Assembly (NCBI RefSeq): GCF_013393185.1 | Contig: NZ_QJQX01000084.1 | Coordinates: 2,501 to 66,500 of the forward strand | From: Sphingobium lactosutens | GTDB taxonomy: Bacteria; Pseudomonadota; Alphaproteobacteria; Sphingomonadales; Sphingomonadaceae | Reading direction: 5' to 3' | DNA: 64,000 nucleotides | Shown: positions 1 to 11,309 of the stretch, one piece after another | Position numbering within the stretch: the stretch's first letter is position 1 | Layout of the letters: each line of letters begins with the position of its first letter | Position numbers and translations under genes: made by a program | The notes under the pieces: model-generated | The model's input: only the letters and a program-made list of their open reading frames with translations | Told to the model about the DNA's origin: nothing | Database searches by the model: none

Positions 1-2346
<2,346 letters not shown>

Positions 2347-2350
<4 letters not shown>

Positions 2351-3282
2351 CCAAAGCCACGATCCTGATCGTCGATGACGAAGTTTCGAATATCGAGATC
2401 ATGAATGCCGTGCTTGAGGATGATTATGACGTGTGCTTCGCCACGTCCGGACAGCAGGCGTTGGACGTGGCGCGCGCTGCCCAGCCCGACCTTGTCCTGC
2501 TGGACGTGCTGATGCCCGGGATCGACGGGTTCGAGGTTTGTCGCCAGCTCAAGTCCGATCCGTTGCTGGCCGATATTCCGGTCATCTTCACGACCGGCCT
2601 GGGCGATACGGAGGACGAGATGCGGGGTCTGTCGCTCGGCGCGATCGATTATGTGACCAAGCCGATCCAGCCGGCTATCCTGCGGGCGCGGGTCGGCAAC
2701 CATGTCGAACTCAAGCGCCTGCGCGACCAGCTGGCGTCGATGGCCGTTACGGACGCCCTGACCGGACTGAACAACCGGCGCTATCTCGAAAGATCGTTGC
2801 AGACTGAAGTCGGTCGCCTCGCCCGGACGGGCGAGTGGCTGTCGGTCATCATGCTGGACATCGATTTCTTCAAGCAGTTCAACGACACCTATGGCCATCC
2901 CGCTGGCGATCGCTGCATCACGATGGTCGCCGCGGCGCTGACGCGGGCGGTGAAGCGCGCGAGTGATCTGTCGGCGCGCTATGGCGGGGAAGAATTCGCA
3001 TGCGTTCTTCCCGACACCGATCCGAAGGGCGCGGAAATGGTGGCGCAGGAAATCCTGCTTCAGGTCCAGTCGCTGAATATCCCCCATGAACGGTCGCAGG
3101 TCAGCCCCTTCATCACTGTCAGCATCGGCGTCGCCAGCGCGCGTTGCTCGCCCGGCATGTCGGCGGAGCGCTGGATGTCCGAAGCCGACCAGCAGCTCTA
3201 TGCGAGCAAAAGGCAGGGGCGGAATCGGATATCCATGGCGGAGTTCGATTGCGGGGAGGAGCAGATTTCTGCGGTGAACTGA
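2347..3282 (+). CDS. PleD-like response regulator diguanylate cyclase (REC-GGDEF)
   Basis: The 311-residue protein has an N-terminal receiver domain (acidic pair near residues 10-11, phospho-accepting Asp53, Lys105) and a C-terminal GGDEF domain with an intact GGEEF active site at residues 213-217. An RxxD inhibitory site (Arg204 to Asp207) lies five residues before it, so product feedback is expected. The protein should make cyclic di-GMP from two GTP when phosphorylated. It overlaps the hybrid kinase gene by ATGA, suggesting that the kinase's HPt domain phosphorylates it. The c-di-GMP product fits with the PilZ and EAL proteins encoded elsewhere in the window. Confidence 0.93.
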
Positions 3283-3393
3283 AAATCCGGCGGTGACTGT
3301 CCGGGCAGGATGTTCCTGAAGGACGGCATGGGGGCCTTGGCCTGCCGCCCATCAGGCTTGCCGTCCCGGTGCCGGCGGAGGATAAAGGGCGGC

Positions 3394-4272
3394 ATGATCG
3401 AGCCGGAGCTGCCCTCGACCGCGGCGGGCGTCGCGACCCATTATGACGAGCTTGATCTCGCCTATCGGCGGATCTGGGGCGAGCATGTGCATCATGGCTA
3501 TTGGCGCACCGGCCGCGAGAGCGCGGCGCAAGCGGCCGACGCGCTGACGGAGGTCGTCGAGGCGCGGCTGGCGCTGGAGCCGGGGCAACGCCTGTGCGAC
3601 ATAGGCTGCGGCTATGGTGCGACCGCGGCCTGGATCGCGGCGCGGCACGATGTGTGCATTACCGGTTTCACTCTGTCCGCCGCACAGGAGCGGATCGCGA
3701 GCGCCCGCCCGTCGCCCCGCTTTACCTGCGTGCGGCGGGACTGGCTGCACAATGATCTCGCCGACGCTTGCTTCGATCGCGCTTATGCGATCGAGAGTTC
3801 CGAGCATATGGTCGACAAGGCACGCTTCTTCACCGAAGTGGCGCGCATATTGCGTCCCGGTGGACGGCTGGTGGTCTGCGCCTGGCTGGAAGGGGAGGGC
3901 GTTCGTCCCTGGGAAATCGCCCATCTGCTCGAACCCATCTGTCGCGAAGGGAGGCTGCCCAGCATGGGCAGCCGCGCCGATTATGAAGGGCTGGCCGCCA
4001 GCGCGGGCTTCGTCCTGACCGATTATGAGGATGCCAGCGCACGGGTCCGCCGCACCTGGACCATCTGCCTGCGCCGGCTTGCCAGGGGGTTGCTGACCGA
4101 CCCTGCGCTGCGAAGGCTCGCGTTCAGCCGCGCAACGACGAACCGCAGCTTCATGCTCAGCCTGCCGCGCCTGATCGTCGCGCTGCGTACCGGCGCGATG
4201 CGCTATGGCATTTTTGTCTGGGACAAGGTCAGCGATAGCGCGTCCAGCGACGCGACCGGCAGAGGAACATGA
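3394..4272 (+). CDS. SAM-dependent methyltransferase (tocopherol/CMAS-like fold)
   Basis: The 292-residue protein carries a class I methyltransferase core. The SAM-binding motif I reads CDIGCGYGATAAW, followed by a post-motif acidic stretch and the usual LRPGG loop. The N-terminal YDELDLAYRRIWGEHVHHGYW segment is typical of gamma-tocopherol-methyltransferase-like and cyclopropane-synthase-like enzymes. I chose the ATG at 3394 because GGAGG lies upstream and the longer frame from 3310 adds only low-complexity sequence. The substrate is unknown. The gene lies beside the type III PKS cluster and could belong to it, but it is separated from it by the minus-strand DUF2147 gene. Its 3' end overlaps that gene's 3' end. 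Confidence 0.85.
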   Translation: MIEPELPSTAAGVATHYDELDLAYRRIWGEHVHHGYWRTGRESAAQAADALTEVVEARLALEPGQRLCDIGCGYGATAAWIAARHDVCITGFTLSAAQERIASARPSPRFTCVRRDWLHNDLADACFDRAYAIESSEHMVDKARFFTEVARILRPGGRLVVCAWLEGEGVRPWEIAHLLEPICREGRLPSMGSRADYEGLAASAGFVLTDYEDASARVRRTWTICLRRLARGLLTDPALRRLAFSRATTNRSFMLSLPRLIVALRTGAMRYGIFVWDKVSDSASSDATGRGT

Positions 4273-4630
4273 CGCAGCCCGTCACCTTGAGCGACCCGTC
4301 GGGATCGAGTTGCAACGTCGCCCGATAGCTTCGTCCCGATTTTGGATCATAGGCCCGCCCGTTCTTCCACACCGCGCCGTCGCGGGTGAAGCCCCAGAGT
4401 GTCCGCAGGCCGACAATGGGCTGTTGCCGCAAGCCGGGATCGGGATTGTTGATGTCGGTCGCGGGCACGCCGGGGCCTTTATCGAGCACCCGGACGATCC
4501 GGCCACATATCTGGTCGCCGCACGGCGCGATCTGGACCACGCCCTTGCGGTCGTCCGTCAGCCAGACCCCCTCGACACCGGGCATTTGCCCGGTCCCGAC
4601 CAGCAGCAGAAGGAACGACGAAAATCCCAT
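4229..4630 (-). CDS. DUF2147-family small secreted protein
   Basis: The 133-residue product has a short hydrophobic N-terminus (MGFSSFLLLLVGTG), probably a signal peptide. It then matches the DUF2147 pattern: EGVWLTDDRKGVVQIAPCGDQICGRIV near the N-terminus and a C-terminal GRSYRATLQL...GSLKVTGCV segment. DUF2147 proteins are small periplasmic beta-rich proteins of unknown biochemical role, common in sphingomonads. GAGGTGAGG precedes the start as a ribosome-binding site. The gene converges on both flanking methyltransferase genes and overlaps the end of the upstream-coordinate one by 44 bases. Confidence 0.8.
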   Translation of the reverse strand: MGFSSFLLLLVGTGQMPGVEGVWLTDDRKGVVQIAPCGDQICGRIVRVLDKGPGVPATDINNPDPGLRQQPIVGLRTLWGFTRDGAVWKNGRAYDPKSGRSYRATLQLDPDGSLKVTGCVMFLCRSRRWTRYR

Positions 4631-4700
4631 GGCCTCACCTCTTTACCCAGGAAAATGAAGGGCGGAATATGGTAGGATGACGGGGAAGGGAGCGCAAAAC

Positions 4701-5399
4701 ATGGCCAACCTCTCGATCCGTTCGCGTCAGGAAGAGCAGATGGACGCGCCGGATCTCGACCCGGCCATCTATGAGCGCGTGCTGCATGATCTGGCGCGGG
4801 TCAATCGCTGGACCTTCACAGCCTGGCCGACCATCGCCTTCCTCAATCGCGCCGTTGGTTCGGCCCGTCATTTCCGCCTGCTGGATGTCGGCTTCGGTGA
4901 TGGGGACGTGCTGCGCGCGGTGGCGCGCTGGGCGAAGCGCCGGGGAATCGAGGCCGAACTGATTGGTGTCGACCTCAATGAAAAGAGCCTCGCCGCCGCC
5001 CGCCATGCGACCCCCACAGACCTCGCGATCGATTATCGCGCGGGGGATTATCTCGACCAGCCCGAAGCGTTCGACTTCATCATCTCCAGTCAGGTCACGC
5101 ATCACATGACCGATGCCCAGCTCATGACCTTCCTGCATCATATGGAGGTCCATGCCCGCCGGGGCTGGCTGATCTGCGATCTGCATCGGCATGGCTTTGC
5201 TCATTGGGGGTTCCCCATTCTTGCCCGGCTGCTGCGTGTCCATCGCATCGTGCGGGAAGACGGGCAGCTTTCCATTGCCCGCGCCTTCCGCGCCGACGAC
5301 TGGGCGGCCCTGTTGCCCCAGGCGGGCATCAGGCTCGACCAGGTGCGGATCGTGCGTCGCTTCGCCTTTCGCCTCTGCGTGGAGCGGGTGCGCGGGTAA
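4701..5399 (+). CDS. SAM-dependent methyltransferase of the type III PKS cluster
   Basis: The 232-residue product has a class I methyltransferase fold with motif I reading LLDVGFGDGDVLRAV, an acidic VDLNEKS segment after it, and an SSQVTHH stretch in the catalytic region. The start at 4701 follows GGGAAGGGAG at good spacing; an ATG at 4677 is also in frame. The gene converges on an FAD oxidoreductase gene and overlaps its 3' end by 71 bases. The trio of type III PKS, FAD oxidoreductase and methyltransferase parallels the srsABC genes of Streptomyces griseus, where the methyltransferase modifies an alkylresorcinol-type product. The same role here is an inference from context. Confidence 0.83.
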   Translation: MANLSIRSRQEEQMDAPDLDPAIYERVLHDLARVNRWTFTAWPTIAFLNRAVGSARHFRLLDVGFGDGDVLRAVARWAKRRGIEAELIGVDLNEKSLAAARHATPTDLAIDYRAGDYLDQPEAFDFIISSQVTHHMTDAQLMTFLHHMEVHARRGWLICDLHRHGFAHWGFPILARLLRVHRIVREDGQLSIARAFRADDWAALLPQAGIRLDQVRIVRRFAFRLCVERVRG

Positions 5400-6477
5400 G
5401 CAACGCAACCTGCGCCCCAAGTCCCGGAATCCATTGCAGCAGGCGCATCAGCGATTCCCGCGTCCTCGCCTTTGCCGCGCCATGACGAAATGCCTCCGCG
5501 ACGCGGATCGGCAGGCGGCTGCGGCTCTGCCACCGGCTTTGCCACGCCGTCGACGCCTGCGCGCCTCCCGTCAGAAAGGCCTGGGCGGCGCTCGTCCCGC
5601 TGGCAAGCGCCATGGCGATGCCATCCCCGGCCAGAGAGGCGATCACGGCGCCCTGATCGCCGATCCGGAAAAGGCCGGCCGGGCCTGCCGCCGCCCGCCA
5701 GCCATAGGGCACGCCGGCGATCGCCTCGAAATGGCGTGGCTGTTCGCCCTCCATACGGTCGGCAAGGCACGGCGCTTCGGTCATGATCCGCGCCATCAGC
5801 GCCGGCACCCCACCGGCGGCGCTCAGCCTGTCCCGCGCAACGGACAGGCAGAGATTGACTGTCCCATCCTCCTGCAGAAGCAGGCCGGCATAGCCCTGAT
5901 CGAACAAGTGCAACTCGATCACCCCGGCCAGATCGCGCGTCCGGGCGGGACTGGCGGCCAATAGGGTCCGCAGCCCGACGGAGGGTGGCTCCCGACGCCC
6001 CGCCAGGTCGCGCGTCAGGCCGCGCAATTCATGCTTGCCCGTCGCCAGAAACAGCGACTCGCCCGTCCATTCCTCGCCATCGTCGAGGCGGACGGAGCGT
6101 CGCGATGGATCGGCTGTGCGCACGGCGCGGCCGCGCATCAGGACCGTGCCCGCATCGCGTGCGCGGTCGATCAATAGCTCATCCAGCAATCGCCGCGACA
6201 GGCCCGCCGCTTGATGCGGCAGGGCCAGTTCGACGCGGTGCTTTCCGGTCAGCAATCGCAGGCGCCCGATCGGTTGCGCACCCAGCGACAGGGCATCGAT
6301 CCCCAGTTCCTGCAACGCCGCCAGCGCATCCCAACCGAGGAACCCGCCGCAAACGCCGTCATGCGGCCCCGCCTGACGATCGATAAGACGGGGCGCCATG
6401 CCTGCCCGCGCCAGCATGATCGCCGCTGCCGTCCCGGCGGGACCGGCCCCGACGATCAAGGCGGGCGCGTGGGGCAT
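5329..6477 (-). CDS. NAD(P)/FAD-dependent oxidoreductase of the type III PKS cluster
   Basis: The 382-residue protein begins with a dinucleotide-binding motif (LIVGAGPAGTAAAIMLARAG, residues about 7-26). Near the C-terminal third it has an FAD-binding GD motif (FRIGDQGAVIASLAGDGIAMAL). This is the layout of geranylgeranyl-reductase/FixC-like and aromatic monooxygenase flavoproteins. Its start codon shares one base with the stop of the type III PKS gene upstream (TAATG), so the two are translationally coupled. By analogy with SrsC it may hydroxylate or otherwise oxidise the PKS product; a reductase role is also possible. Confidence 0.85.
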   Translation of the reverse strand: MPHAPALIVGAGPAGTAAAIMLARAGMAPRLIDRQAGPHDGVCGGFLGWDALAALQELGIDALSLGAQPIGRLRLLTGKHRVELALPHQAAGLSRRLLDELLIDRARDAGTVLMRGRAVRTADPSRRSVRLDDGEEWTGESLFLATGKHELRGLTRDLAGRREPPSVGLRTLLAASPARTRDLAGVIELHLFDQGYAGLLLQEDGTVNLCLSVARDRLSAAGGVPALMARIMTEAPCLADRMEGEQPRHFEAIAGVPYGWRAAAGPAGLFRIGDQGAVIASLAGDGIAMALASGTSAAQAFLTGGAQASTAWQSRWQSRSRLPIRVAEAFRHGAAKARTRESLMRLLQWIPGLGAQVALLTRAPAPRRGERRSDARSAPGRA

Positions 6478-7556
6478 TATTGCGCGCCTTCGAACCGGAA
6501 ACCCTCGGCCGCCAGCCCCGGCCCGAAGGCCAGCGCCACGCCTTGCCGCACCCGCTGCCCCAGCATGTCGCGCAGGATGAACATCAGCGTGGCCGACGAC
6601 ATGTTGCCGAACCGGGCGAGCACGCTGCGCGATGGCGCCAGCGCGCCTTCGTCCAGTCCCAGGCCATGTTCGACCGCATCGAGGATCGACCGCCCACCGG
6701 CATGCACCGCCCAGCCATCGACCGCCGTTACATCGTCAGACCCCAATATCCGCTGCCGGATCTTCTCCGTGGCTAAGGCCGCCTGGATGCGACCCGGCAC
6801 TTCCCCGGACAGGTGCATCACGAAGCCGCTGTCGCCAATGTCCCACCGAATGAGGTCGGCCGAATCTTCCAGATTGAGCGAAAAGGGCTGGTCGATGACG
6901 ATGCCGCCTCCAGCCCCGTCCTCCGCCGCCGTTACCAGCGCCGCCGCCGCGCCGTCGCCAAATTGCAACATCATCAGCAGCCGCTCGATCTGCCTTTCAG
7001 GCTGGAAATGCAGCGAAGACAGTTCGACCGTCACCACCAGCACACGCGCGGCCGGTTCGGATCGCACGATATGGCGCGCAGTCCGGAGCGCCGCCACCGC
7101 TGCGTAGCAGCCCATGAAACCCACCAATGTCCGCTCGACGCCTTCCAGCCCAAGCCTGTCGGCGATGATCTGGTCGATGCCTGGGGCGACAAAGCCGGTG
7201 CAGCTCGCCACCACCAGATGGCTGATCCGGTCGATGGCGACCTGCCCGGCGAGCTGGTCGATCGCGTCCAGACAGAGTGCGGGGGCATATTGGGCATAGC
7301 GGCGCATGCGCAGCGAGGTGGGCGGCATGGCGCCGGCATAGAAGCCGCCCGGATCGACCGGCGATCCGCCTTCCGCCGTCGGCGGCAGTACGCACCAGCG
7401 ATGGCCGATGCCCGACCGCTCCGCCATCCGCGCGAAGATCTGCCTTTCGCGGGGATCGTCGAGCTGGCCGCTCGCCCAATGGATGAAGGGCGCATGCATA
7501 TCGTGGGTAGGCACGGCGCAGCCGATGGCGTTTATGCATGCGCGCGTATCGGTCAT
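6477..7556 (-). CDS. Type III polyketide synthase (chalcone/alkylresorcinol synthase family)
   Basis: The 359-residue length is typical of type III PKS enzymes. The catalytic triad is visible: Cys150 in VGFMGCYAAV, His284 in WAVHAGG and Asn317 in RFGNMSSATLMF. The QFGDGAAAALV loop and the C-terminal AFGPGLAAEGF motif are also present. The enzyme would extend an acyl-CoA starter with malonyl-CoA and cyclise the chain in a single active site. It is the first gene of a two-gene operon with the FAD oxidoreductase. The starter unit cannot be read from the sequence. No confident promoter was found in the 204-base gap upstream. Confidence 0.93.
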   Translation of the reverse strand: MTDTRACINAIGCAVPTHDMHAPFIHWASGQLDDPRERQIFARMAERSGIGHRWCVLPPTAEGGSPVDPGGFYAGAMPPTSLRMRRYAQYAPALCLDAIDQLAGQVAIDRISHLVVASCTGFVAPGIDQIIADRLGLEGVERTLVGFMGCYAAVAALRTARHIVRSEPAARVLVVTVELSSLHFQPERQIERLLMMLQFGDGAAAALVTAAEDGAGGGIVIDQPFSLNLEDSADLIRWDIGDSGFVMHLSGEVPGRIQAALATEKIRQRILGSDDVTAVDGWAVHAGGRSILDAVEHGLGLDEGALAPSRSVLARFGNMSSATLMFILRDMLGQRVRQGVALAFGPGLAAEGFRFEGAQ

Positions 7557-7760
7557 CGGTTCGGCTACCCTCGTCTCTCACCCCCGTCTGTCGTTCGGCG
7601 GCTATGGGTTTCTGTGCGCGGCGTGTGGGAAAAGGTTCACCGGATACTGCATCTTGTGCACTTTTCGAACTTTCTCAAAGCTTAATCGGTATCGCACGGC
7701 GGCGAGTTCGAAGCGAGCCGATATCCGCCGATCCGGTTCGGGCCGAGCCAGCGCAACCGG

Positions 7761-9977
7761 TCAGGCGACCGTGACGATCCGCACATTGCCGTCGCGACCG
7801 ATCGGCTTGACCACGACCTGATCGCCCAGGCGGTCGAAGCCGATATCGACGCTGGCTGTCCCGATGCGGAGATCCCTTATCGTCAGATTCTGGAGGAATT
7901 GCGGGAGGGTCGGTTCGTGGAGCGAAATCTGGCCGGCGGCGATGTCGAAGCGCAGGCCAAGGCTCGATTGAATCAGGGCAAGGGGCGCTGCGGCTGACCA
8001 GGCCTGCGGCGTGCACGCCACGGGATAGAAGGTCGGCCCCTGGGATCGGCGACGCGGGAAGCCGCAGAACAGTTCGGGCAGGCGCATCATGTCGACATAG
8101 GTGGCGGCTCCGAACAGGCCCTCGAATATCTGCGCGGCCTGACGCTGATACCCATAGCGGGAAAAGCCGGCGGCGATCAGCGCATTGTCATGCGGCCAGA
8201 TCGACCCGTTATGATAGCTCATGGGATTGTAGCGCTTTTCGGTCGACGCGATGGTCCGCACGCCCCATCCGGAGAAGGAGGCAGGCGCCATCAGCGTGCG
8301 CACGACGGCGTCGGCGCGTTCCTTCCTTGCAAGCCCGGTGTAGAGGACATGGCCGGCATTGGACGAGCGCACGCGACAAGGCCGCTTGTCGCCATCCAGC
8401 GCAAGGACATAGGTGCCAAGCGCCGCATCGAAGAAAGCTGCATCGAACCGGTCGCGCAACTGGTTTGCGCGCGCGTGATAATCCGTGGCGCGTTCCATGT
8501 CGCCGATGGCGGAAAACAGCGCGCTCGCTGCCTGCCATGCGCCATAGACATAGGCCTGCACCTCGGCCAGCGCGATCGGGCCGCGGGCGATGCTGCCATC
8601 GGCATGGAAGATGGAATCATGGCTGTCCTTCCAGCCCTGATTCTGGAGACCCTGGTCGGTCAGCCGCCCATATTCGACAAAGCCGTCGCCATCGCGGTCG
8701 CCATGCCTGTCGATCCAGTCGAGCGCAGCTTCGATATGGGGCAGGATGCCGGCCAGAAAGGGCGCGTCGCCCGTTCGTTCGAGATAGGCCCCTGCCAGCA
8801 TGACGAAAAGCGGCGTGGAATCGATGCTTCCATAATAATGGCGGAAGGGAACTTCGCCCAGTTCGGCCATTTCGCCATGACGGACTTCGTGCAATATCTT
8901 GCCCGGCTCGGCGTCGGCAGCAGGATCGAAGGCCGTCGCCTGATGCGCCGCGAGATAACCGAGCACGCCACGGCTGATCGCCGGGTCCATCCATAGCGTT
9001 TCCAGCGCGGTTATAATCGCATCGCGGCCGAATACCGTGCTGAACCAGGGAATGCCGGCATAGGGATAGGGGCCATATTCCGTATCCGTCGACAGCATCG
9101 ATATGTCCGCCACCGATCGCCGGGCGACCTCGTTGAACAGGTCGTTGGACGATCGTATCGTGGCGCCACGCCGCCGCGCCTGCCGCAACGCCTGCATCGC
9201 TTCGCGCAGCGACTTCAGGAACTGTTTTGGCAGGGCTTCGTCCGCCTGCGCCTTGCCGCAGCAGATCCGGGTGAACAGGGCGCAGCGCTTTCCGGGCGGT
9301 ATGGTGACGTCGAATCGCGCGTGAGTTGCGGTCAGTTCGGTCGGCGCCGGATCGAAATGCAGATGGGTATGCCGCTCGCGATCGTCCCGTCCCAGATAGC
9401 CGAGCAGCACGTCCGCCGGGCCGACCTGCGGATCGCGCATCGTGCCCTTGCGCAATCGGGTCATGCCGCGAATCTCGAACAGATCGGCAAAGTCGGCGGC
9501 GAAACCCAGATCGACGCTGATCTTGCGGGTTTCCGTATCGAAGTTGCGGATGGTGATCCGTTCATAGACGCCGTCGCGCCACAGGAAACGGGTGCGGCGA
9601 AAGTGAATGAGATCATGCTCGACCGCGACCCTGCCATCCTCGCCGAAGAAATCGGGATTGGCGAGGTCGCAGGTCAGCATCGCATTATCGTCCCGCAGCG
9701 CCGAACTCAGCAGGATCGGCCGCATGCCGTTGACGGTCAGATACAGGTGCGAAAGATGGCGGGTGTCGCGATGATACAGCCCCTCCGGACTGCCAGGCCC
9801 CGATATCGCGTCGCCGCTATGGTCGAACACGGCAAAACTGTCGCCATATTTCAGCGTCCGCGGCCTGCGCTCGTTGAGCGATGCCGTCGCGGGTATGAAG
9901 AACTGGGTCTGCGCCTGGGACAGGGCCTGGCCTCCATCGATGCCGGGCGTGTCAGGATGCGGCTGGATCAGCGTCAT
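7761..9977 (-). CDS. Glycogen-debranching-type amylo-alpha-1,6-glucosidase
   Basis: The 738-residue protein has an N-terminal beta-rich glycogen debranching domain (about 35-230: FAVFDHSGD, LYHRDTRHLSHL) and a C-terminal (alpha/alpha)6 barrel with GIPWFSTVFGRDAIITAL, GWKDSHDSI and NPMSYHNGSIWPHDNALIA. These are the hallmarks of the amylo-alpha-1,6-glucosidase family common in sphingomonads and other soil bacteria. It likely cleaves alpha-1,6 or related alpha-glucan linkages. It follows the glycosyltransferase gene by 8 bases on the same strand, so both act in one sugar-polymer pathway. Cytoplasmic location is inferred from the absence of a signal peptide. Confidence 0.88.
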   Translation of the reverse strand: MTLIQPHPDTPGIDGGQALSQAQTQFFIPATASLNERRPRTLKYGDSFAVFDHSGDAISGPGSPEGLYHRDTRHLSHLYLTVNGMRPILLSSALRDDNAMLTCDLANPDFFGEDGRVAVEHDLIHFRRTRFLWRDGVYERITIRNFDTETRKISVDLGFAADFADLFEIRGMTRLRKGTMRDPQVGPADVLLGYLGRDDRERHTHLHFDPAPTELTATHARFDVTIPPGKRCALFTRICCGKAQADEALPKQFLKSLREAMQALRQARRRGATIRSSNDLFNEVARRSVADISMLSTDTEYGPYPYAGIPWFSTVFGRDAIITALETLWMDPAISRGVLGYLAAHQATAFDPAADAEPGKILHEVRHGEMAELGEVPFRHYYGSIDSTPLFVMLAGAYLERTGDAPFLAGILPHIEAALDWIDRHGDRDGDGFVEYGRLTDQGLQNQGWKDSHDSIFHADGSIARGPIALAEVQAYVYGAWQAASALFSAIGDMERATDYHARANQLRDRFDAAFFDAALGTYVLALDGDKRPCRVRSSNAGHVLYTGLARKERADAVVRTLMAPASFSGWGVRTIASTEKRYNPMSYHNGSIWPHDNALIAAGFSRYGYQRQAAQIFEGLFGAATYVDMMRLPELFCGFPRRRSQGPTFYPVACTPQAWSAAAPLALIQSSLGLRFDIAAGQISLHEPTLPQFLQNLTIRDLRIGTASVDIGFDRLGDQVVVKPIGRDGNVRIVTVA

Positions 9978-9985
9978 GGCGTTTC

Positions 9986-11080
9986 CTATGCGACGATCTG
10001 CAACTCGGCTTCTTCGCCGCGCTGACGGCGCAGGCGGGCCGCGTCGGTGCGGGCGCCGGGCAAGCCGTGATAGAGCGCGACATAATCGGCCGCCATACGC
10101 CGCGCCGTGAAGCGTGCGTCGAATGCGCCGCGCACTCGTGCCCGGTCGAGATGGCGAAGCGCCGCCACCGCGGCGACGGCCTCGTCCTCGCTATCCACGA
10201 TGAAGCCCGATAGGCCATGCTCGATCACTTCGGGCACGGACCCGCACCGGAATGCGATGACGGGCGTGGCGCAGGCCATCGCCTCGATCATGACCAGGCC
10301 GAAGGGTTCGGGCCAGTCGATCGGGAACAGCAGCGCGCTCGCCTGCCCCAGAAAATCGGCCTTCTGTCGTTCGTTGATCTCGCCGACATATTCGACATTG
10401 GGATATCGATCCACGAGAGGCGCAATCATGCCTTCCCAATAGCCGCGATCGACGGTGTCGATCTTTGCCGCGATTTTCAGCGCCATGCCTGAACGGGCGG
10501 CGATGCGGATTGCGCGATCCGGCCGCTTTTCAGGCGAAATGCGGCCCAGAAAGGCCAGATAGCCCTCGCCCTGCCCCAACCGCGGGGGCAGCAGGCCGGC
10601 CGGCAGTCCATGATGGACGGTCCCGGCCCAATTGACCGGGGGCATGGGCAGGCGCTGGTGATCGGAAATCGACACCAGGCTATGGTCGGCAAAGATACGA
10701 TAAAATGGCGGCAGGTCGGGCAGGTCGAGCCGGCCGTGTAGGGTGGTCACGGTGCGACCGATGAAATCCTGGATCATCGGCAGGTGCAGCAGGTCGATAT
10801 GGAAATGCAGCGCATCAAACTCGTCGGCACGGCGGCGGACCTGTTCGAGCATCATCATATGATAGGGAATGGGGTCGACGATGGCGGGATCGAGGCGGAG
10901 CGCCATGCCGGTTATCGGCACGAGTTCCGCGCGCGTCGTGGAATCGCCGCTTGCGAACAGGGTCACGTCATGGCCCTGGTCGACCAGTTCCTCGGTCAGA
11001 TAGGAAACGATGCGTTCGGTGCCGCCATAGAATCTGGGTGGCACGCTTTCGGCCAGGGGAGCAATTTGCGCGATCTTCAT
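9986..11080 (-). CDS. Family 4 glycosyltransferase
   Basis: The 364-residue product starts MKIAQIAPLAESVPPRFYGGTER, a typical GT4 N-terminus with the glycine-rich donor-side loop. It contains the C-terminal E-x7-E motif in EPFGLVMIEAMACATPVIAF. I chose the ATG at 11080 because AGAGG precedes it and it begins at the conserved strand; the frame extends upstream to 11161 without family similarity. The gene is the first of a pair with the debranching-type glucosidase, suggesting synthesis or remodelling of a glucan or trehalose-like sugar. The donor and acceptor sugars are not known. Confidence 0.87.
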   Translation of the reverse strand: MKIAQIAPLAESVPPRFYGGTERIVSYLTEELVDQGHDVTLFASGDSTTRAELVPITGMALRLDPAIVDPIPYHMMMLEQVRRRADEFDALHFHIDLLHLPMIQDFIGRTVTTLHGRLDLPDLPPFYRIFADHSLVSISDHQRLPMPPVNWAGTVHHGLPAGLLPPRLGQGEGYLAFLGRISPEKRPDRAIRIAARSGMALKIAAKIDTVDRGYWEGMIAPLVDRYPNVEYVGEINERQKADFLGQASALLFPIDWPEPFGLVMIEAMACATPVIAFRCGSVPEVIEHGLSGFIVDSEDEAVAAVAALRHLDRARVRGAFDARFTARRMAADYVALYHGLPGARTDAARLRRQRGEEAELQIVA

Positions 11081-11252
11081 ACAGGCATTCCTCTCGAACG
11101 AGTGAAGCCCTCCGTCCCCGACGCGCGGCAGGCTGCCCTGCTGAAAGTCCCGAAGCGTCACCGGGGTTGCATGCCGGCATTCGGTTCACCGCGAATTGCA
11201 GAAATAGCGCAAGCGATCCCCTGCTCGTCCGGCGCACTTTACGGGAAAAACA

Positions 11253-11290
11253 AGGATGGAGGCTCAAGGAATCCCTGAGCCTCCATCTTC
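11253..11290 (-). terminator. Intrinsic terminator of the chemoreceptor gene
   Basis: Arms GATGGAGGCTCAAGG and CCTGAGCCTCCATC form a stem of about 14 bp with a single bulge and a short AATC loop. On the minus strand the hairpin is followed by TTGTTTTT, and it lies 20 bases after the chemoreceptor stop. Confidence 0.8.
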
Positions 11291-11309
11291 CTTCACATGG
11301 CTGCGCCGT

